Below are positions 18,316 to 27,766 of a DNA stretch of 64,000 nucleotides, in pieces. This DNA is from Antrihabitans auranticaus (GTDB taxonomy: Bacteria; Actinomycetota; Actinomycetes; Mycobacteriales; Mycobacteriaceae). Under the pieces are notes generated by a model that was given only the letters and a program-made list of their open reading frames with translations, ran no database searches and had not been told where the DNA came from. Location of the stretch: the NCBI RefSeq assembly GCF_016481275.1, contig NZ_JAEMNW010000001.1, forward strand, positions 1,541,531-1,605,530. Reading direction: 5' to 3'. The number at the start of each line of letters is the position of its first letter. Positions within the stretch are counted from its first letter, which is position 1. Position numbers and translations under genes: made by a program.

Positions 18316-19676
18316 GGCTCGCACGATCCGTGATTACGACCAAGTGATCACGATCGTGAAGGAGCCCCAGGTGGAACGTGATTTTAGCGGTTCTGTTGCT
18401 GTGCTGTTCGGGTTGGACGGGTTTCGTCTACTCGCTGCCGTAGAGATCGGCGGCGAGGTCGAAATACTCACGGACACTACCGCCGATGTCACGGGCTGCC
18501 CCGAATGCGGGGCCGTGGCACGGGCCAAGGACCGGCGCCCGGTATGGGTGCGCGACCTGCCGATCGCCGGTCGCCCGGTCGTGTTGTGCTGGCACAACGG
18601 ATCTGGTGCTGTCCACATGCGTTGTGCCCCAGAAAGACTTGGACCGAACAGCATCCGGCGATCGCACCGCGTGCGTGTCTGACCGAACGCGCCCGGGCGT
18701 GGGCATTCGAGCAGGTCGGCATCCGTGATGCCGCGATATCGCACGTTGCAGACTTGTTGGGCGTGGGGTGGACGACGGTCATGCGGCTCGTCACCACCCG
18801 CGGAAACCCGATTATCGACGACCCGACACGACTGGACACGGTGACGGCCGTCGGGGTGGATGAAACCGCGTTCATGCGCGCGTGCGCGTCCCATTCCACG
18901 ATGTACGCCACCGGGATCGCCGACCTGACTGCCGGCCGTCCTGCGCGGCTGCTCGACGTTGTCGCCGGCCGATCCGGCACCGTCCTGACTTCGTGGCTCG
19001 ACCAGCGGGAGGACGCCTGGAAAGCGCGGGTCACGACCGCGTCGTTGGATCCGTTCCGCGGCTACGCCACCGCTCTGTCGCGCGAATTATCCACGGCGGT
19101 AAGCGTTTTGGACCCGTTCCATGTCGTCAAACTCGGGTTGACCGCCGTCGACGACGTGCGCCGCCGGGTGCAGACCGACACCTGCGGGCATCGTGGTCGG
19201 GTCGGTGACCCGCTCTACCGGATCCGCCGCGTCCTGCGCCGCCGGTGCGACCGGCTCACCGAAAAGGCCTGGCAACGTCTGCAGGATGGGCTCGATGCAG
19301 GACCCGGACGGCGAACTCTCCGCCGCTTGGTCGATCGCGCAAGATCTGATGTCCTGCTACAGGATTCGCGACAAAGACGCGGCCGAAGCGCTCATCGGCG
19401 CCGCCCGCGACTGCCCCGTTCCGGAAGTCGCCCGACTCGGCCGCACTCTCACGGCGTGGCGAACCGAATTCCTCGCCCATTTCGATCATCCGACCGTCTC
19501 CAACGGGCCGACCGAGGCATTGAATCTGCAGGTGAAGAACACCAAGCGAGTCGCTCGCGGATACCGCAACTTTCAGAATTACCGACTACGCCTCTTGCTC
19601 AACCACGGACGAATCAGAAATGATCACTTGACATCACGGATCCGAACCCGTCATCCCAGCTTGGTGGCGTAGAGCC
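18316..19676 (+). mobile_element. ISL3-family insertion sequence, decayed
   Basis: The ends are estimated from the short inverted repeat GGCTC at 18316-18320 and its complement at 19672-19676. Weaker internal matches (GATCCGTGAT and CAAGTGATC) occur near both ends. No target duplication could be recognised. The single transposase gene is broken in two places. Confidence 0.65.
18344..19672 (+). pseudogene. ISL3 family transposase with two frameshifts
   Basis: Three frames together give a full ISL3 transposase. The first covers the N-terminal zinc-finger region (CPECGAVARAKDRRP) to about 18600. The second runs from IWCCPHALCPRKTW through VGVDETAFMRA and VLDPFHVVKLGL to about 19300. The third covers AAWSIAQDLMS to the C-terminal PTEALNLQVKNTKRVARGYRNFQNYRLR block. 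The two shifts, near 18600 and 19300, each need only a small indel. It is inactive as written. Confidence 0.9.
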
Positions 19677-20003
19677 AGCAAACGACGGGACCACCGGCGC
19701 GACGCGCCGGTGGTCCCATAACTGGCAAAACAGGTGGTCCCATCCCAGTGGCTAAATCAGCTCAACCTGGTCCCATGCTCATGGCGGGCGACATCCTCCA
19801 ATTGACACCTGCTCAAACCTGGCGGATGTGGGCAGGACGCGGCGCGTACACGCCGATCCCGCCAGTCGAACTCGACGCGGCCTACGACAGTCGCAACAAA
19901 GCCCAGCAGCGTGCCGGCTCTCCACCACTGAGTCTCCGGACTCACCTGGTGATTCACGTTTCAAGTTGATTGTCCAGCATATCCGTGAAGTATCCCCCAG
20001 CAG
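19677..20003. other. Spacer with a hairpin and a small unknown ORF
   Basis: Besides the strong palindrome at 19687-19717, there is a 73-codon plus-strand frame from 19748 to 19969 whose product I do not recognise. The block may be a fragment of another mobile element, since GGTGGTCCCAT and a close variant recur between 19710 and 19780. Confidence 0.4.
19687..19717. repeat. Perfect GC-rich palindrome (hairpin)
   Basis: Two 15-base arms (19687-19701 and 19703-19717) are perfectly complementary around a single central base. There is no T-run on either side, so it is not a typical intrinsic terminator. It could be an IS end, a recombination site or a transcription-blocking structure. Confidence 0.7.
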
Positions 20004-21143
20004 TCATCCGGCCTCGGCTTGCGTCGAACCAGCCGTGGCCGTAGCAACGACAGATCTGACGAACTCACCGATGTCTGTAATAGCTCGGCGCGCGTCCGGG
20101 TTGAAATCTGCGCCAACCTGGAATACGTGCGGTGCCCGATCCCACACTTGAAGCCAATTGGACACGCCGTCTTCATTAAGTCGGCGTGCAAGCTCGGCCG
20201 CATCATGACGCAGAGCCTCGCGCGACCCCACCTGTTGCAGGAAGGGGCCGAGACCGGACAAATCGCAATGCACCGGGCACTGCAACACTGCTTCGGTTCC
20301 GTTCTTGGTGACAAATACGTCGTTAATGAACTTCAACGTTGCCGACGGAAACATGGCGTCCGGAAATGGCCGCATCGGGGGGAGTTTGGTGCGCATGTCG
20401 CAATCCGTAAGTCCGGAAAGCAAAACCTGAGCGGCGGGGAGGGGCAAACCCGCCTCCTTTATGCTGAGGGCGGTCATCGTAGCGAGAAAACCCCCGGCTG
20501 AATCTCCAGCGATAACAATGGAATTCGCGCTCGTTCCCGACGCGAGAAGCATTCGATATGCATCGAGTCCGTCAGCGATCGCATCGGCGATAGGACTGAT
20601 CGGAAGCATCCTGTAGTCGACGCTCAACACCCGCGCGCACGCAGCACGCGAAATGTGACTGATCATTCGTCGGTGGCTTCCGAGCCCGCAGGTGATGAAT
20701 GCGCCACCGTGTAAGTAGAGGATCGTAGGTGCGTCGGGTCCGACTGCTTCGGGTGCACTCACCCACTCCGCCTTGCAATGCGGGAGCTGAACGTTCTCGA
20801 GAAGTGTGTTCTTGATCGGCCGAGTCAAGACAGACGGTTTGTCGGCCAAAGCAAACGACATGCGCTGCAGAGTTTCGGGATTCCGGCTATTGCATGCGCG
20901 GCCCAGCAAAGTGAGTGCGAACAGCAGCGGCTTCAGCGTTCGGGCCATAACCGCCGCGTTGACACGCGTCTGCCACGCAGCGGGGCCGATCATTTCAACG
21001 TGAGGTCGATTCCATTTCTCTGAGTCTGGCTCGTAAATGCGATTCACGCCGAGTGGCACGGTCGTTCTCCTCATCAGTGCGGCACCATTACCGGCAACAA
21101 ATGCCAGATTCGCTACTGGGAGTAGCGAAGTTGAACCTATCAT
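20004..21143 (-). CDS. Alpha/beta hydrolase, HSL (hormone-sensitive lipase) family esterase
   Basis: This 379-residue hydrolase shows the HSL-family signatures: oxyanion-hole HGG at residues 145-147, nucleophile motif GDSAG at 213-217 (Ser215), a candidate acid in PVHCDLSGLG near 300, and a candidate His in APHVFQV near 340. Such enzymes cleave medium-chain esters. It resembles LipR of the mycobacterial mymA operon in type and context. In the proposed route it would hydrolyse the ester or lactone made by a BVMO. ATG 21143 gives the longest protein; ATG 21074 is also possible. Neither has a strong ribosome binding site. A small fragment of a related gene lies at 13512-13580. Confidence 0.88.
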   Translation of the reverse strand: MIGSTSLLPVANLAFVAGNGAALMRRTTVPLGVNRIYEPDSEKWNRPHVEMIGPAAWQTRVNAAVMARTLKPLLFALTLLGRACNSRNPETLQRMSFALADKPSVLTRPIKNTLLENVQLPHCKAEWVSAPEAVGPDAPTILYLHGGAFITCGLGSHRRMISHISRAACARVLSVDYRMLPISPIADAIADGLDAYRMLLASGTSANSIVIAGDSAGGFLATMTALSIKEAGLPLPAAQVLLSGLTDCDMRTKLPPMRPFPDAMFPSATLKFINDVFVTKNGTEAVLQCPVHCDLSGLGPFLQQVGSREALRHDAAELARRLNEDGVSNWLQVWDRAPHVFQVGADFNPDARRAITDIGEFVRSVVATATAGSTQAEAG

Positions 21144-21409
21144 GACAGTTTCGAATCGACCAGGTCAATAGTTCGCGTCGTCGATACATCAATGTTCGCG
21201 TGTTGCGCTCTTCATCGCATCGTTGCGCATTTGAGGTGACTGCCCGGTCGTTGATGCAATGCTGGCTCGCTTGGTTGTCGGTTGGTGAGTAGTCCGGCCG
21301 AGTGATCGACCGCGTGCGGAGTCTCACCGGCCATCACAAGGCGTCTCCCACAAGCACACCGATAAGCCGGACTGGCCAGGTCTCGTTAACCGAGTATGAG
21401 GGGTTGCAT

Positions 21410-22000
21410 TAGAAGCAGCCACCTCCGATTCGCCGACAACGGTAGTTGGAGGTGTACGCGTCGAGCGTCCGGCTGTATTGGGCACCAACCGACTTGGGGT
21501 CGGCTTGATCGAACACCGAATGCGGCAGGCTCCGCACCGACTGCCATGACGTTTTCGGGGTAATCGACATCATAATCACCGCGCAGGAGGTGTGGCAGTG
21601 TTGCCAGCTCCCGCCGGGCACAATCGCCCCGACAGCGGCGATCAAGGCCGTCGTGGGCTTCGGAGGTGACCAGCGCGACGCCGGAGAGACCGCGTGCGAC
21701 GCGGCCGCGGAAGAACGCCAATCCGGGCCGTCCTCGCTGCTGGTGACCTCGATTCCGAGAATCTCGCGGAACCCATTGGTCTTGACGCCGGTCGCGACCA
21801 GGGTTGTGCACGTTGACCACGCGCCCGTTCGCGGACCTTCAACACCATCCGTAGCGTTCTCGGAAACGCTCGTGCTGGAAGGGATTGCAGCATCCAGCAG
21901 GGCGTCGAGGGCGTCGAGGGCAATACTCTTGCGGAGACGACGATCGGGCTATTCAAACCGAGGCGGTCTCAAAGCGGAGTCCGTTCCTGAAGCGGCGGAT
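21410..22000 (-). pseudogene. Relic of a second IS256-type transposase
   Basis: Three minus-strand frames together give the central part of a Mutator-type transposase: GVKTNGFREILGIEVTSSEDG, then AFFRGRVARGLSGVALVTSEAHDGL, then IVPGGSWQHCHTSC with MSITPKTSW and SVFDQADPKSVGAQY. Both ends are lost, and at least two frameshifts are present. It belongs to a different IS256 subgroup from the copy at 10607. Confidence 0.8.
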
Positions 22001-22239
22001 AAAGACGATCGACGACTTCGAGTTCGCCACGATTGGAATGGGTCGGCTGGGTCAACCGGCGCCAGCGTCATATCACGCTCGACTACATCAGTCCCGATTT
22101 CGAGCCGGCGGATCACGCTCAAGGACCGACTCCCCGACCAGTGATGTTGCCGGCCAGAACGCGCGCTTGAGATCCCTGCGCACCGGCAGCCGCCTCGGTG
22201 AACGCATCATTCCCGTCATATCTGCCGCCCACGCGGGTT

Positions 22240-22890
22240 CTCGTCCCATTTCGCACGCTTACTCAACGAAGTCCAAGAACGGAATCTCGGCGGCCAACCT
22301 CCCGAAGCGTCCCTCGGATTCGGCTCCTATGAGACCCCCTGGGCATGGCTGCGTAAACTGCGGCGCGCGATCGTGCGTCCGGATCGCGACCAACTTGGCG
22401 GCATCGTGGAGGTCAACGATAGCTTCGTCGGCGGCAGAACCTGCGGAACTGCTGGCGGCGGTACCGACAAGCCGACCCTCGTCATCGCCGTCGAGAAGAT
22501 CACCGCCATCAACTACGCCGCGTCCGGTTGCAATCAATCCCGCATTCCGACGACGAATTCCTGCTACCGGTCTTGAGGAACTTCATCGAACCCGGAACTC
22601 TAGTCCGCGCCGACGGTCGGGTCTGCTGCCAGTGCCTATTCGACGAGTACATCCACCAACTGGTCAACCTGAGCGCGTCACCAGACCTGCCCGGACGTCG
22701 AACTCCCTGGCGCACGTCAGCTCTCTGCTTAACGATGGGTCGCCGGCACCCGCACCACGGACTAAATTCGTAGCACCACGGCTATTGCCTCGACCAATTC
22801 ACGATCCGATCCAACCGCCGAAACTGCATCCATCGCGACTTGTTGTTCTTTCGGCTACTCCAGCAAGCGCTCGCGAAAACCCGCACCCAC
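22240..22890 (+). pseudogene. Relic of an IS1595-family (ISXO2-like) transposase
   Basis: The plus strand shows an ISXO2-like DDE domain in pieces: WAWLRKLRRAIVRPDRDQL and GIVEVNDSFVGG, then LLPVLRNFIEPGTLVRADG, and finally FTIRSNRRNCIHRDLLFFRLL. The last piece is the family's usual C-terminal block. Frameshifts separate the pieces and the N-terminus is poorly preserved. It is an old remnant. Confidence 0.75.
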
Positions 22891-22906
22891 CGCCTGCACG
22901 GATCCG

Positions 22907-23539
22907 CTAAGAATCTTGCCGGAGATACCGTTCCGACAGCGTCGCTGCCAGTCGACTCGTATGGTCGACGATATGCTGGGCATCCACGTCGAGCAGGCCA
23001 GATTGCCATGCGCTGATCAGCTCGACGAATCCACCGACGGCGACAAGGGTGTCCATGCGAAGACCGGTTTCATCGGCCCCCGGTCGCAAATGTGGTTGCG
23101 CGGCGAGAAGTACAAGTTCAGTCGCCTGTTGGAGCGCGGCCGCCCGGTGATCCTGAAGTGCGCTACCGACATGATGCATCAGGAGGATTTGAGCACGGCC
23201 GGTGTCACTCGCCGTGCGTTCTACGACGGCAGAAATCGCAGCGCGAAGGGTAACCAGCATCGGCTGATGCAGATTGCTAACGAATACGCCAGAAACTTCG
23301 CCGAACACTTCATCACGAGCGTTCTCCCACGCCGCGACGAGCAAAGCGTCGCGGTCTTTGAAGTCCTCGTAAAAATACCGATCGTTCAACGAGGTCCGGG
23401 AACAGACACCGCGCATCGTGACTGCGGCCCAGCCGCTTTCACCCCAAATCTCGGTCGCTGCGTCGATTAGCCGCTTCCTACGCTCGGCACGACGTTCCTC
23501 CGTGGTACGCCCACCCCACGTTCCAGCTGCTACACGCAC
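22907..23539 (-). CDS. TetR family transcriptional regulator (cassette B)
   Basis: A regulator of about 210 residues has an N-terminal TetR domain: ERRAERRKRLIDAATEIWGESGWAAVTMRGV, then SRTSLNDRYFYEDFKDRDALLVAAW. Its C-terminal domain is helical. GTG at 23539 is a plausible start; the frame is open further upstream to 23614. It is divergent from the SDR / diiron / BVMO operon that starts at 23944, with a 404-bp spacer, and is the obvious candidate repressor of that operon. Confidence 0.83.
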   Translation of the reverse strand: MRVAAGTWGGRTTEERRAERRKRLIDAATEIWGESGWAAVTMRGVCSRTSLNDRYFYEDFKDRDALLVAAWENARDEVFGEVSGVFVSNLHQPMLVTLRAAISAVVERTASDTGRAQILLMHHVGSALQDHRAAALQQATELVLLAAQPHLRPGADETGLRMDTLVAVGGFVELISAWQSGLLDVDAQHIVDHTSRLAATLSERYLRQDS

Positions 23540-23943
23540 ACCCCCATCTTGACAAGGCGGACGGCGAACCGCAAACTGGTGGCATGTGCAGGCAATGGTG
23601 TCACGCGACACCAAAATGGTTCCGCGCGTCGCCGCCGCTGAAGTCCAGCCGCGGCAGCGAGAGTCGTCTTTGCGCGTGTGGCGTCCAGCGAACTGCTTTG
23701 GCTAGACGAACGCCGATGCTGGCCGAACTGTCGATGATCGACGCGGCCAGGGCAGCACCGAGCATCCCTTGTACCGGCGCGATCTGATCATTCTTTCGGA
23801 CTCGCGCAAAAACCACGCGCGCCATCGGCGCACCGGCCGCACCTTTTCCAGGTGCTCTCAGGTTCCTTGCCGGAATCGGCTTGGCGCTAGGACTAACTGC
23901 CGTACCAGTCGGGCCGCCCAGGCTCACCATAAAGAGGAGACTC
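23540..23943. promoter_or_regulatory. Divergent control region of cassette B
   Basis: This spacer lies between the TetR gene and the SDR gene. I recognise no gene here, though frames are open on both strands. The Shine-Dalgarno AAGAGGAGA at 23931-23939 serves the GTG at 23944. I could not identify a convincing operator by eye. Confidence 0.4.
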
Positions 23944-24780
23944 GTGAAAATTCTGTCGTTCGGTGGGTCCGACCGCCGTACTCAACAGGCCGATGCGGTG
24001 GTCACAGGCGCGGGCAGCGGAATCGGCCGCGCGTTTGCTTCTGAGCTTTCTCGCCGGGGCGGCCGGGTGGTGTGTGCGGACATTGATCCGATCCGGGCGA
24101 AAGAGACTGTCACGCTGATTACGGAAGCTGGTGGACGGGCCGTCGACTTCTGTTGCGACGTCTCTAACGAGCAACAGGTTCTCGAACTTGCCGACGCCTC
24201 GGAGCGTTGGTTGGGAAACGCGGTCGGCCTAGTGATTAACAACGCTGGAATCGGCGTCGGCGGAAATCTGATTGGCGAAACGGCGATGCGCGATTGGCGT
24301 CGGACTCTTGACGTCAATCTATGGGGCGTAATTCATGGATGCGAGGTATTCGTGCCGCGCTTGCGCGCGCGAGGTAACGGCGGAGTCATCAACGTGGCCT
24401 CGGCAGCCAGTTTCGGTGCGGCACCTCGGATGGGTGCCTACAACGTGAGCAAAGCCGGTGTCCTGGCGCTGTCGGAAACACTGGCGGCAGAACTCAGCGG
24501 GACCGGCGTCGCGGTCACGGTGCTGTGCCCGACTTTCGTCAAGACCAACATCATAGACAGTAAGGAGATCGAGCAGTCTGCCGCCAAGCTGGCGGCCACG
24601 CTTATGAAGTGGACCGGTGTGTCCGCGGAGTCGGTTGCGCGAAGCACCCTCGACGCACACGACCGCGGGCAACTTCATGTTCTTCCGCAATTCGACGCAA
24701 AGATTGCGTGGCAAATTAAACGGGCGGCGCCTGCCACGTACACGCGGGCACTCGGCCTGATCGAGAGAATCGCGCGATAA
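23944..24780 (+). CDS. SDR family oxidoreductase (cassette B)
   Basis: This 278-residue classical SDR has the cofactor motif TGAGSGIG at 21-28, NNAG at 99-102, catalytic Ser near 153, and Tyr166-x3-Lys170. The GTG start is chosen because of the strong AAGAGGAGA just upstream. An upstream extension in frame adds an unsupported segment. It most likely oxidises a secondary alcohol to the ketone used by the downstream BVMO. It is first in a three-gene operon and only 22 bp before the diiron gene. Confidence 0.92.
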   Translation: MKILSFGGSDRRTQQADAVVTGAGSGIGRAFASELSRRGGRVVCADIDPIRAKETVTLITEAGGRAVDFCCDVSNEQQVLELADASERWLGNAVGLVINNAGIGVGGNLIGETAMRDWRRTLDVNLWGVIHGCEVFVPRLRARGNGGVINVASAASFGAAPRMGAYNVSKAGVLALSETLAAELSGTGVAVTVLCPTFVKTNIIDSKEIEQSAAKLAATLMKWTGVSAESVARSTLDAHDRGQLHVLPQFDAKIAWQIKRAAPATYTRALGLIERIAR

Positions 24781-24802
24781 CCAACAAGGAAGTAGGAGAA
24801 CA

Positions 24803-25726
24803 ATGACGTTCGAATACAGCGAAATGCTGAAAACGATCAAGGATCGACAGTGGGCTCTGGCCGATATCGACTGGGACGCACCAGGTGCGGAGCTGATTAC
24901 CGACGAGCAGCGTCCCACCCTCAAACAATTCATGTCCGATGTGGTGTGGATCGAACATGTTGGCGCCCGAGCCTTCGCAGCAATGGCACCCAAGGCGCCC
25001 TTCGAGGATCTCAAGAATATCTACACCTACTTCCACGCCGAGGAACAGCGTCATGCCAACGCCGAGTTGGCGTTGATGCACCGCTGGGGAATGCTCGAAG
25101 AAGGCGAAACGCCCGTGCCGAACAAAAACATTCGCCTCGTGATCGAGTGGTTGGACCGCTACGCTGACGATCTCCCTCTCACGGTGATCGGATCAGCGAT
25201 CCCAGCACTGGAATGCGCCCTCGACGGCGCGCTGCTGAAGTTTTTGCTCGATGAAGTTCACGACCCTGTATGTGGTGAAGTCTTCAAGAATATCAACAAC
25301 GACGAGTCACGGCATTTGGCAGTCGGCTTCCAGGTACTCGACCAACTCGGTGCGAGCCCCATCCGCCGACACGTGATCGAAATGGCGGGAACATTGCTAC
25401 GGCCGGACTTTGCTCTCGGCTTCGTGCTGTACGCCCCTCTGCTGGCCAGGATGATGGCAAACATTGCCGCGATGGGACTGTCCGAGGAGAAGTTGTACAA
25501 CGCGGTCAACCGGTACTCGAATGTGGGAGACCGAAGCGAAAACACTCGGCGGTTGCCGACTTATCACCTCATGAAGTACCACATGGCGATTGCCATCAAA
25601 CAGACACAGCCCTTCCAGTATGTCGCCGAGAAAATGGGTATTGCGATCGACCACTTCCCAACTCGGGTGCTCGGCAAAGTCCCCTCGTGGACGAAGGAAC
25701 TCACATACGAACCGGTGTCGAGATGA
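24803..25726 (+). CDS. Ferritin-like diiron protein (cassette B)
   Basis: The 307-residue helical protein has two carboxylate-histidine pairs typical of a diiron site: Glu81-x2-His84 in FHAEEQRHAN and an ExxH in NNDESRHLAVGF near residue 168. Additional acidic ligands are likely at Glu51 and in ALECALDG near 138. It differs in sequence from the AurF-like protein of cassette A but occupies the equivalent position between an SDR and a BVMO. Function is unproven; a hydroxylase or desaturase-like oxygenase is the most likely guess. A strong AAGTAGGAGA precedes the ATG. The stop overlaps the BVMO start (ATGA). Confidence 0.8.
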   Translation: MTFEYSEMLKTIKDRQWALADIDWDAPGAELITDEQRPTLKQFMSDVVWIEHVGARAFAAMAPKAPFEDLKNIYTYFHAEEQRHANAELALMHRWGMLEEGETPVPNKNIRLVIEWLDRYADDLPLTVIGSAIPALECALDGALLKFLLDEVHDPVCGEVFKNINNDESRHLAVGFQVLDQLGASPIRRHVIEMAGTLLRPDFALGFVLYAPLLARMMANIAAMGLSEEKLYNAVNRYSNVGDRSENTRRLPTYHLMKYHMAIAIKQTQPFQYVAEKMGIAIDHFPTRVLGKVPSWTKELTYEPVSR

Positions 25727-27276
25727 CAGAGACATCGACGGTTCTGATCATCGGAGCTGGGTTCGCCGGCCTTGGCACCGCTATCCGGCTGTTGCAAAAG
25801 GGGATCGACGACTTTGTCATCCTCGAACGTGGCCACGAGGTAGGCGGCACCTGGCGTGATAACACATACCCCGGCGCCGCATGCGATATTCCGTCGCTGC
25901 TCTACTCGTACTCTTTCGAGCCGAACCCGGAGTGGTCGCGCACGTACTCCAGTAGCGACGAGATCCTCGGTTACATAAAGCACATCGTGGGCAAGTATCA
26001 GCTCGAGCAGCATATCCGTTTCGGAGCGAATGTCACAGGAATCGGCTTCGATGACGAAACCGGGACGTGGACGGCGGAAACGGAGGGTGGTACTGCCTAT
26101 CGCGGACGGACGGCAGTTGTAGCGTCGGGACCGCTAGCAAATGCGAGCCTGCCCGATATACGTGGGCTCGATTCTTTTGCGGGCCACAAAATCCACAGCG
26201 CTCGCTGGGATCATAGTTATGACATTTCCGACAAGCGGATAGCGGTGATCGGTACGGGCGCCAGTGCCGTGCAGATTATTCCGGAAGTGGTCAAAGCTGC
26301 GCATAGCGTCAAAGTGTTTCAGCGCACTGCGGGTTGGGTCCTGCCCCGCGTGGACTTGCCTCATCCCGAATGGACGAAGTCGATGTTCCGTCGACTGCCG
26401 ATTACGGAGAGTTCTGCGCGACAGGCGTGGTTCTGGCTTCACGAGATGATGGCGCTCGGCATGGTGTGGGACACGCCCGTCACCACCGCGATCCAATGGG
26501 TCGCGCGGGCGAATCTGCGCCGACAAGTGAACGATTCATGGACCAGATACCAGCTCATGCCCGATTTCCGCCCTGGGTGCAAGCGAATGCTGATGAGCAA
26601 CGACTACTACCCGGCTCTTCAGCAGGACAATTGCAAGCTGATCACATGGCCAATTGCGACGTTAGCGCCAAACGGGATTCGCACCGCGGACGGGATCGAA
26701 CACGAGGTGGATTGCATTGTTTTCGCGACAGGATTCGACGTATGCAAAACCGGCACCCCCTTTCGTGTGACCGGCCTGGGCGGGCGGCAACTCGCTGAGG
26801 AATGGTCTCGTGGCTCCTATGCATACAAGAGCGTCAGCGTGTCTGGATACCCAAACCTGTTCTTCACCTTCGGTCCAAACTCCGGTCCGGGGCATAACTC
26901 AGCTCTGGTCTACATGGAGTCCGCGATCGATTACATCGTCAAGGCCGTTAAATTCATCGTCGAAGATGATTTGCTCAGCTTCGACGTGCGCGCGGATCGC
27001 CAGCAAGAGTTTCACCACCAGGTGCAGCGTCGACTTGCGCGGACCACCTGGAACTCGGGCTGCAAGAGTTGGTACCTCACTGCAGACGGTTACAACGGCA
27101 CGATGTTTCCCGGCTTCGCGACGCAGTTCGCGCGGCAGTTAGCTTCCATCGAACCGCGAGACCATGTGACGTCCAATCTGGTGACACGCGAAGAAAAGGA
27201 CGGACAGGGGCCGTCGCCGGCCAACTTGAGTCCGCGGGGGGATTGGCCTGCCTTGCTGGCACCGTCGTCGGATTAG
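25723..27276 (+). CDS. Baeyer-Villiger flavin monooxygenase (cassette B)
   Basis: This 517-residue class B flavoprotein monooxygenase has FAD motif GAGFAGLG near 9-16, BVMO fingerprint FAGHKIHSARW near 152-162, NADPH motif GTGASA near 178, and conserved FTFGPNSGPGHNSA and CKSWYLT blocks near the C-terminus. It is paralogous to 5347-6924. The ATG overlaps the TGA of the diiron gene, so the two are translated together. It probably converts the ketone from the SDR to an ester or lactone. The last 30 residues are variable and proline-rich. Confidence 0.92.
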   Translation: MTETSTVLIIGAGFAGLGTAIRLLQKGIDDFVILERGHEVGGTWRDNTYPGAACDIPSLLYSYSFEPNPEWSRTYSSSDEILGYIKHIVGKYQLEQHIRFGANVTGIGFDDETGTWTAETEGGTAYRGRTAVVASGPLANASLPDIRGLDSFAGHKIHSARWDHSYDISDKRIAVIGTGASAVQIIPEVVKAAHSVKVFQRTAGWVLPRVDLPHPEWTKSMFRRLPITESSARQAWFWLHEMMALGMVWDTPVTTAIQWVARANLRRQVNDSWTRYQLMPDFRPGCKRMLMSNDYYPALQQDNCKLITWPIATLAPNGIRTADGIEHEVDCIVFATGFDVCKTGTPFRVTGLGGRQLAEEWSRGSYAYKSVSVSGYPNLFFTFGPNSGPGHNSALVYMESAIDYIVKAVKFIVEDDLLSFDVRADRQQEFHHQVQRRLARTTWNSGCKSWYLTADGYNGTMFPGFATQFARQLASIEPRDHVTSNLVTREEKDGQGPSPANLSPRGDWPALLAPSSD

Positions 27277-27766
27277 GAATGATTTCCCGATACCGGATCC
27301 CAGTCCGGCTGCGCTTGTGCAGTGCCGAACCGAAAGTCGAGTGGAGGACACCGCTGAAGTGAATAACCGGATTTTCCGAGAGGCTCCCGCGGGTGTCACC
27401 GGCAATTCCTTGGCAAATTGCCATCCCACGCCAATGCCAGTACTTCGACAGTCACCACGACTTCCATCTCGACCTACTAAGACGAATCGAACGTCCTGGC
27501 GCCGTACTGGATTCGGTTTGACGGGCTACACGTTCGAAGCAATAGCGCCGCTAGGTGGCTATCGCCGCGTTGAACTCTCTGAAACCGCCTAGTAACTTTG
27601 GCTGGAGCGGTTTTAGGGAATCAAGTGGGTGTTAAGCGTCGCGATCGACGGTGCGGAATGTGCGGAGCGCACGGATAACCCCGAAGACTTTTGATGACGC
27701 CGCTCAATACAGCAACAAAATTCCCCGATCTTAATCGATACCAACTTTGCAGACGAGGAGCACAGG
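27277..27766. other. Spacer between the BVMO and acyl-CoA ligase genes
   Basis: No gene is recognisable. A short inverted repeat GTGCG-GAG-CGCAC lies at 27660-27672, about 100 bp before the ligase start. GAGGAG just upstream of 27767 is the ligase ribosome binding site. Confidence 0.45.
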
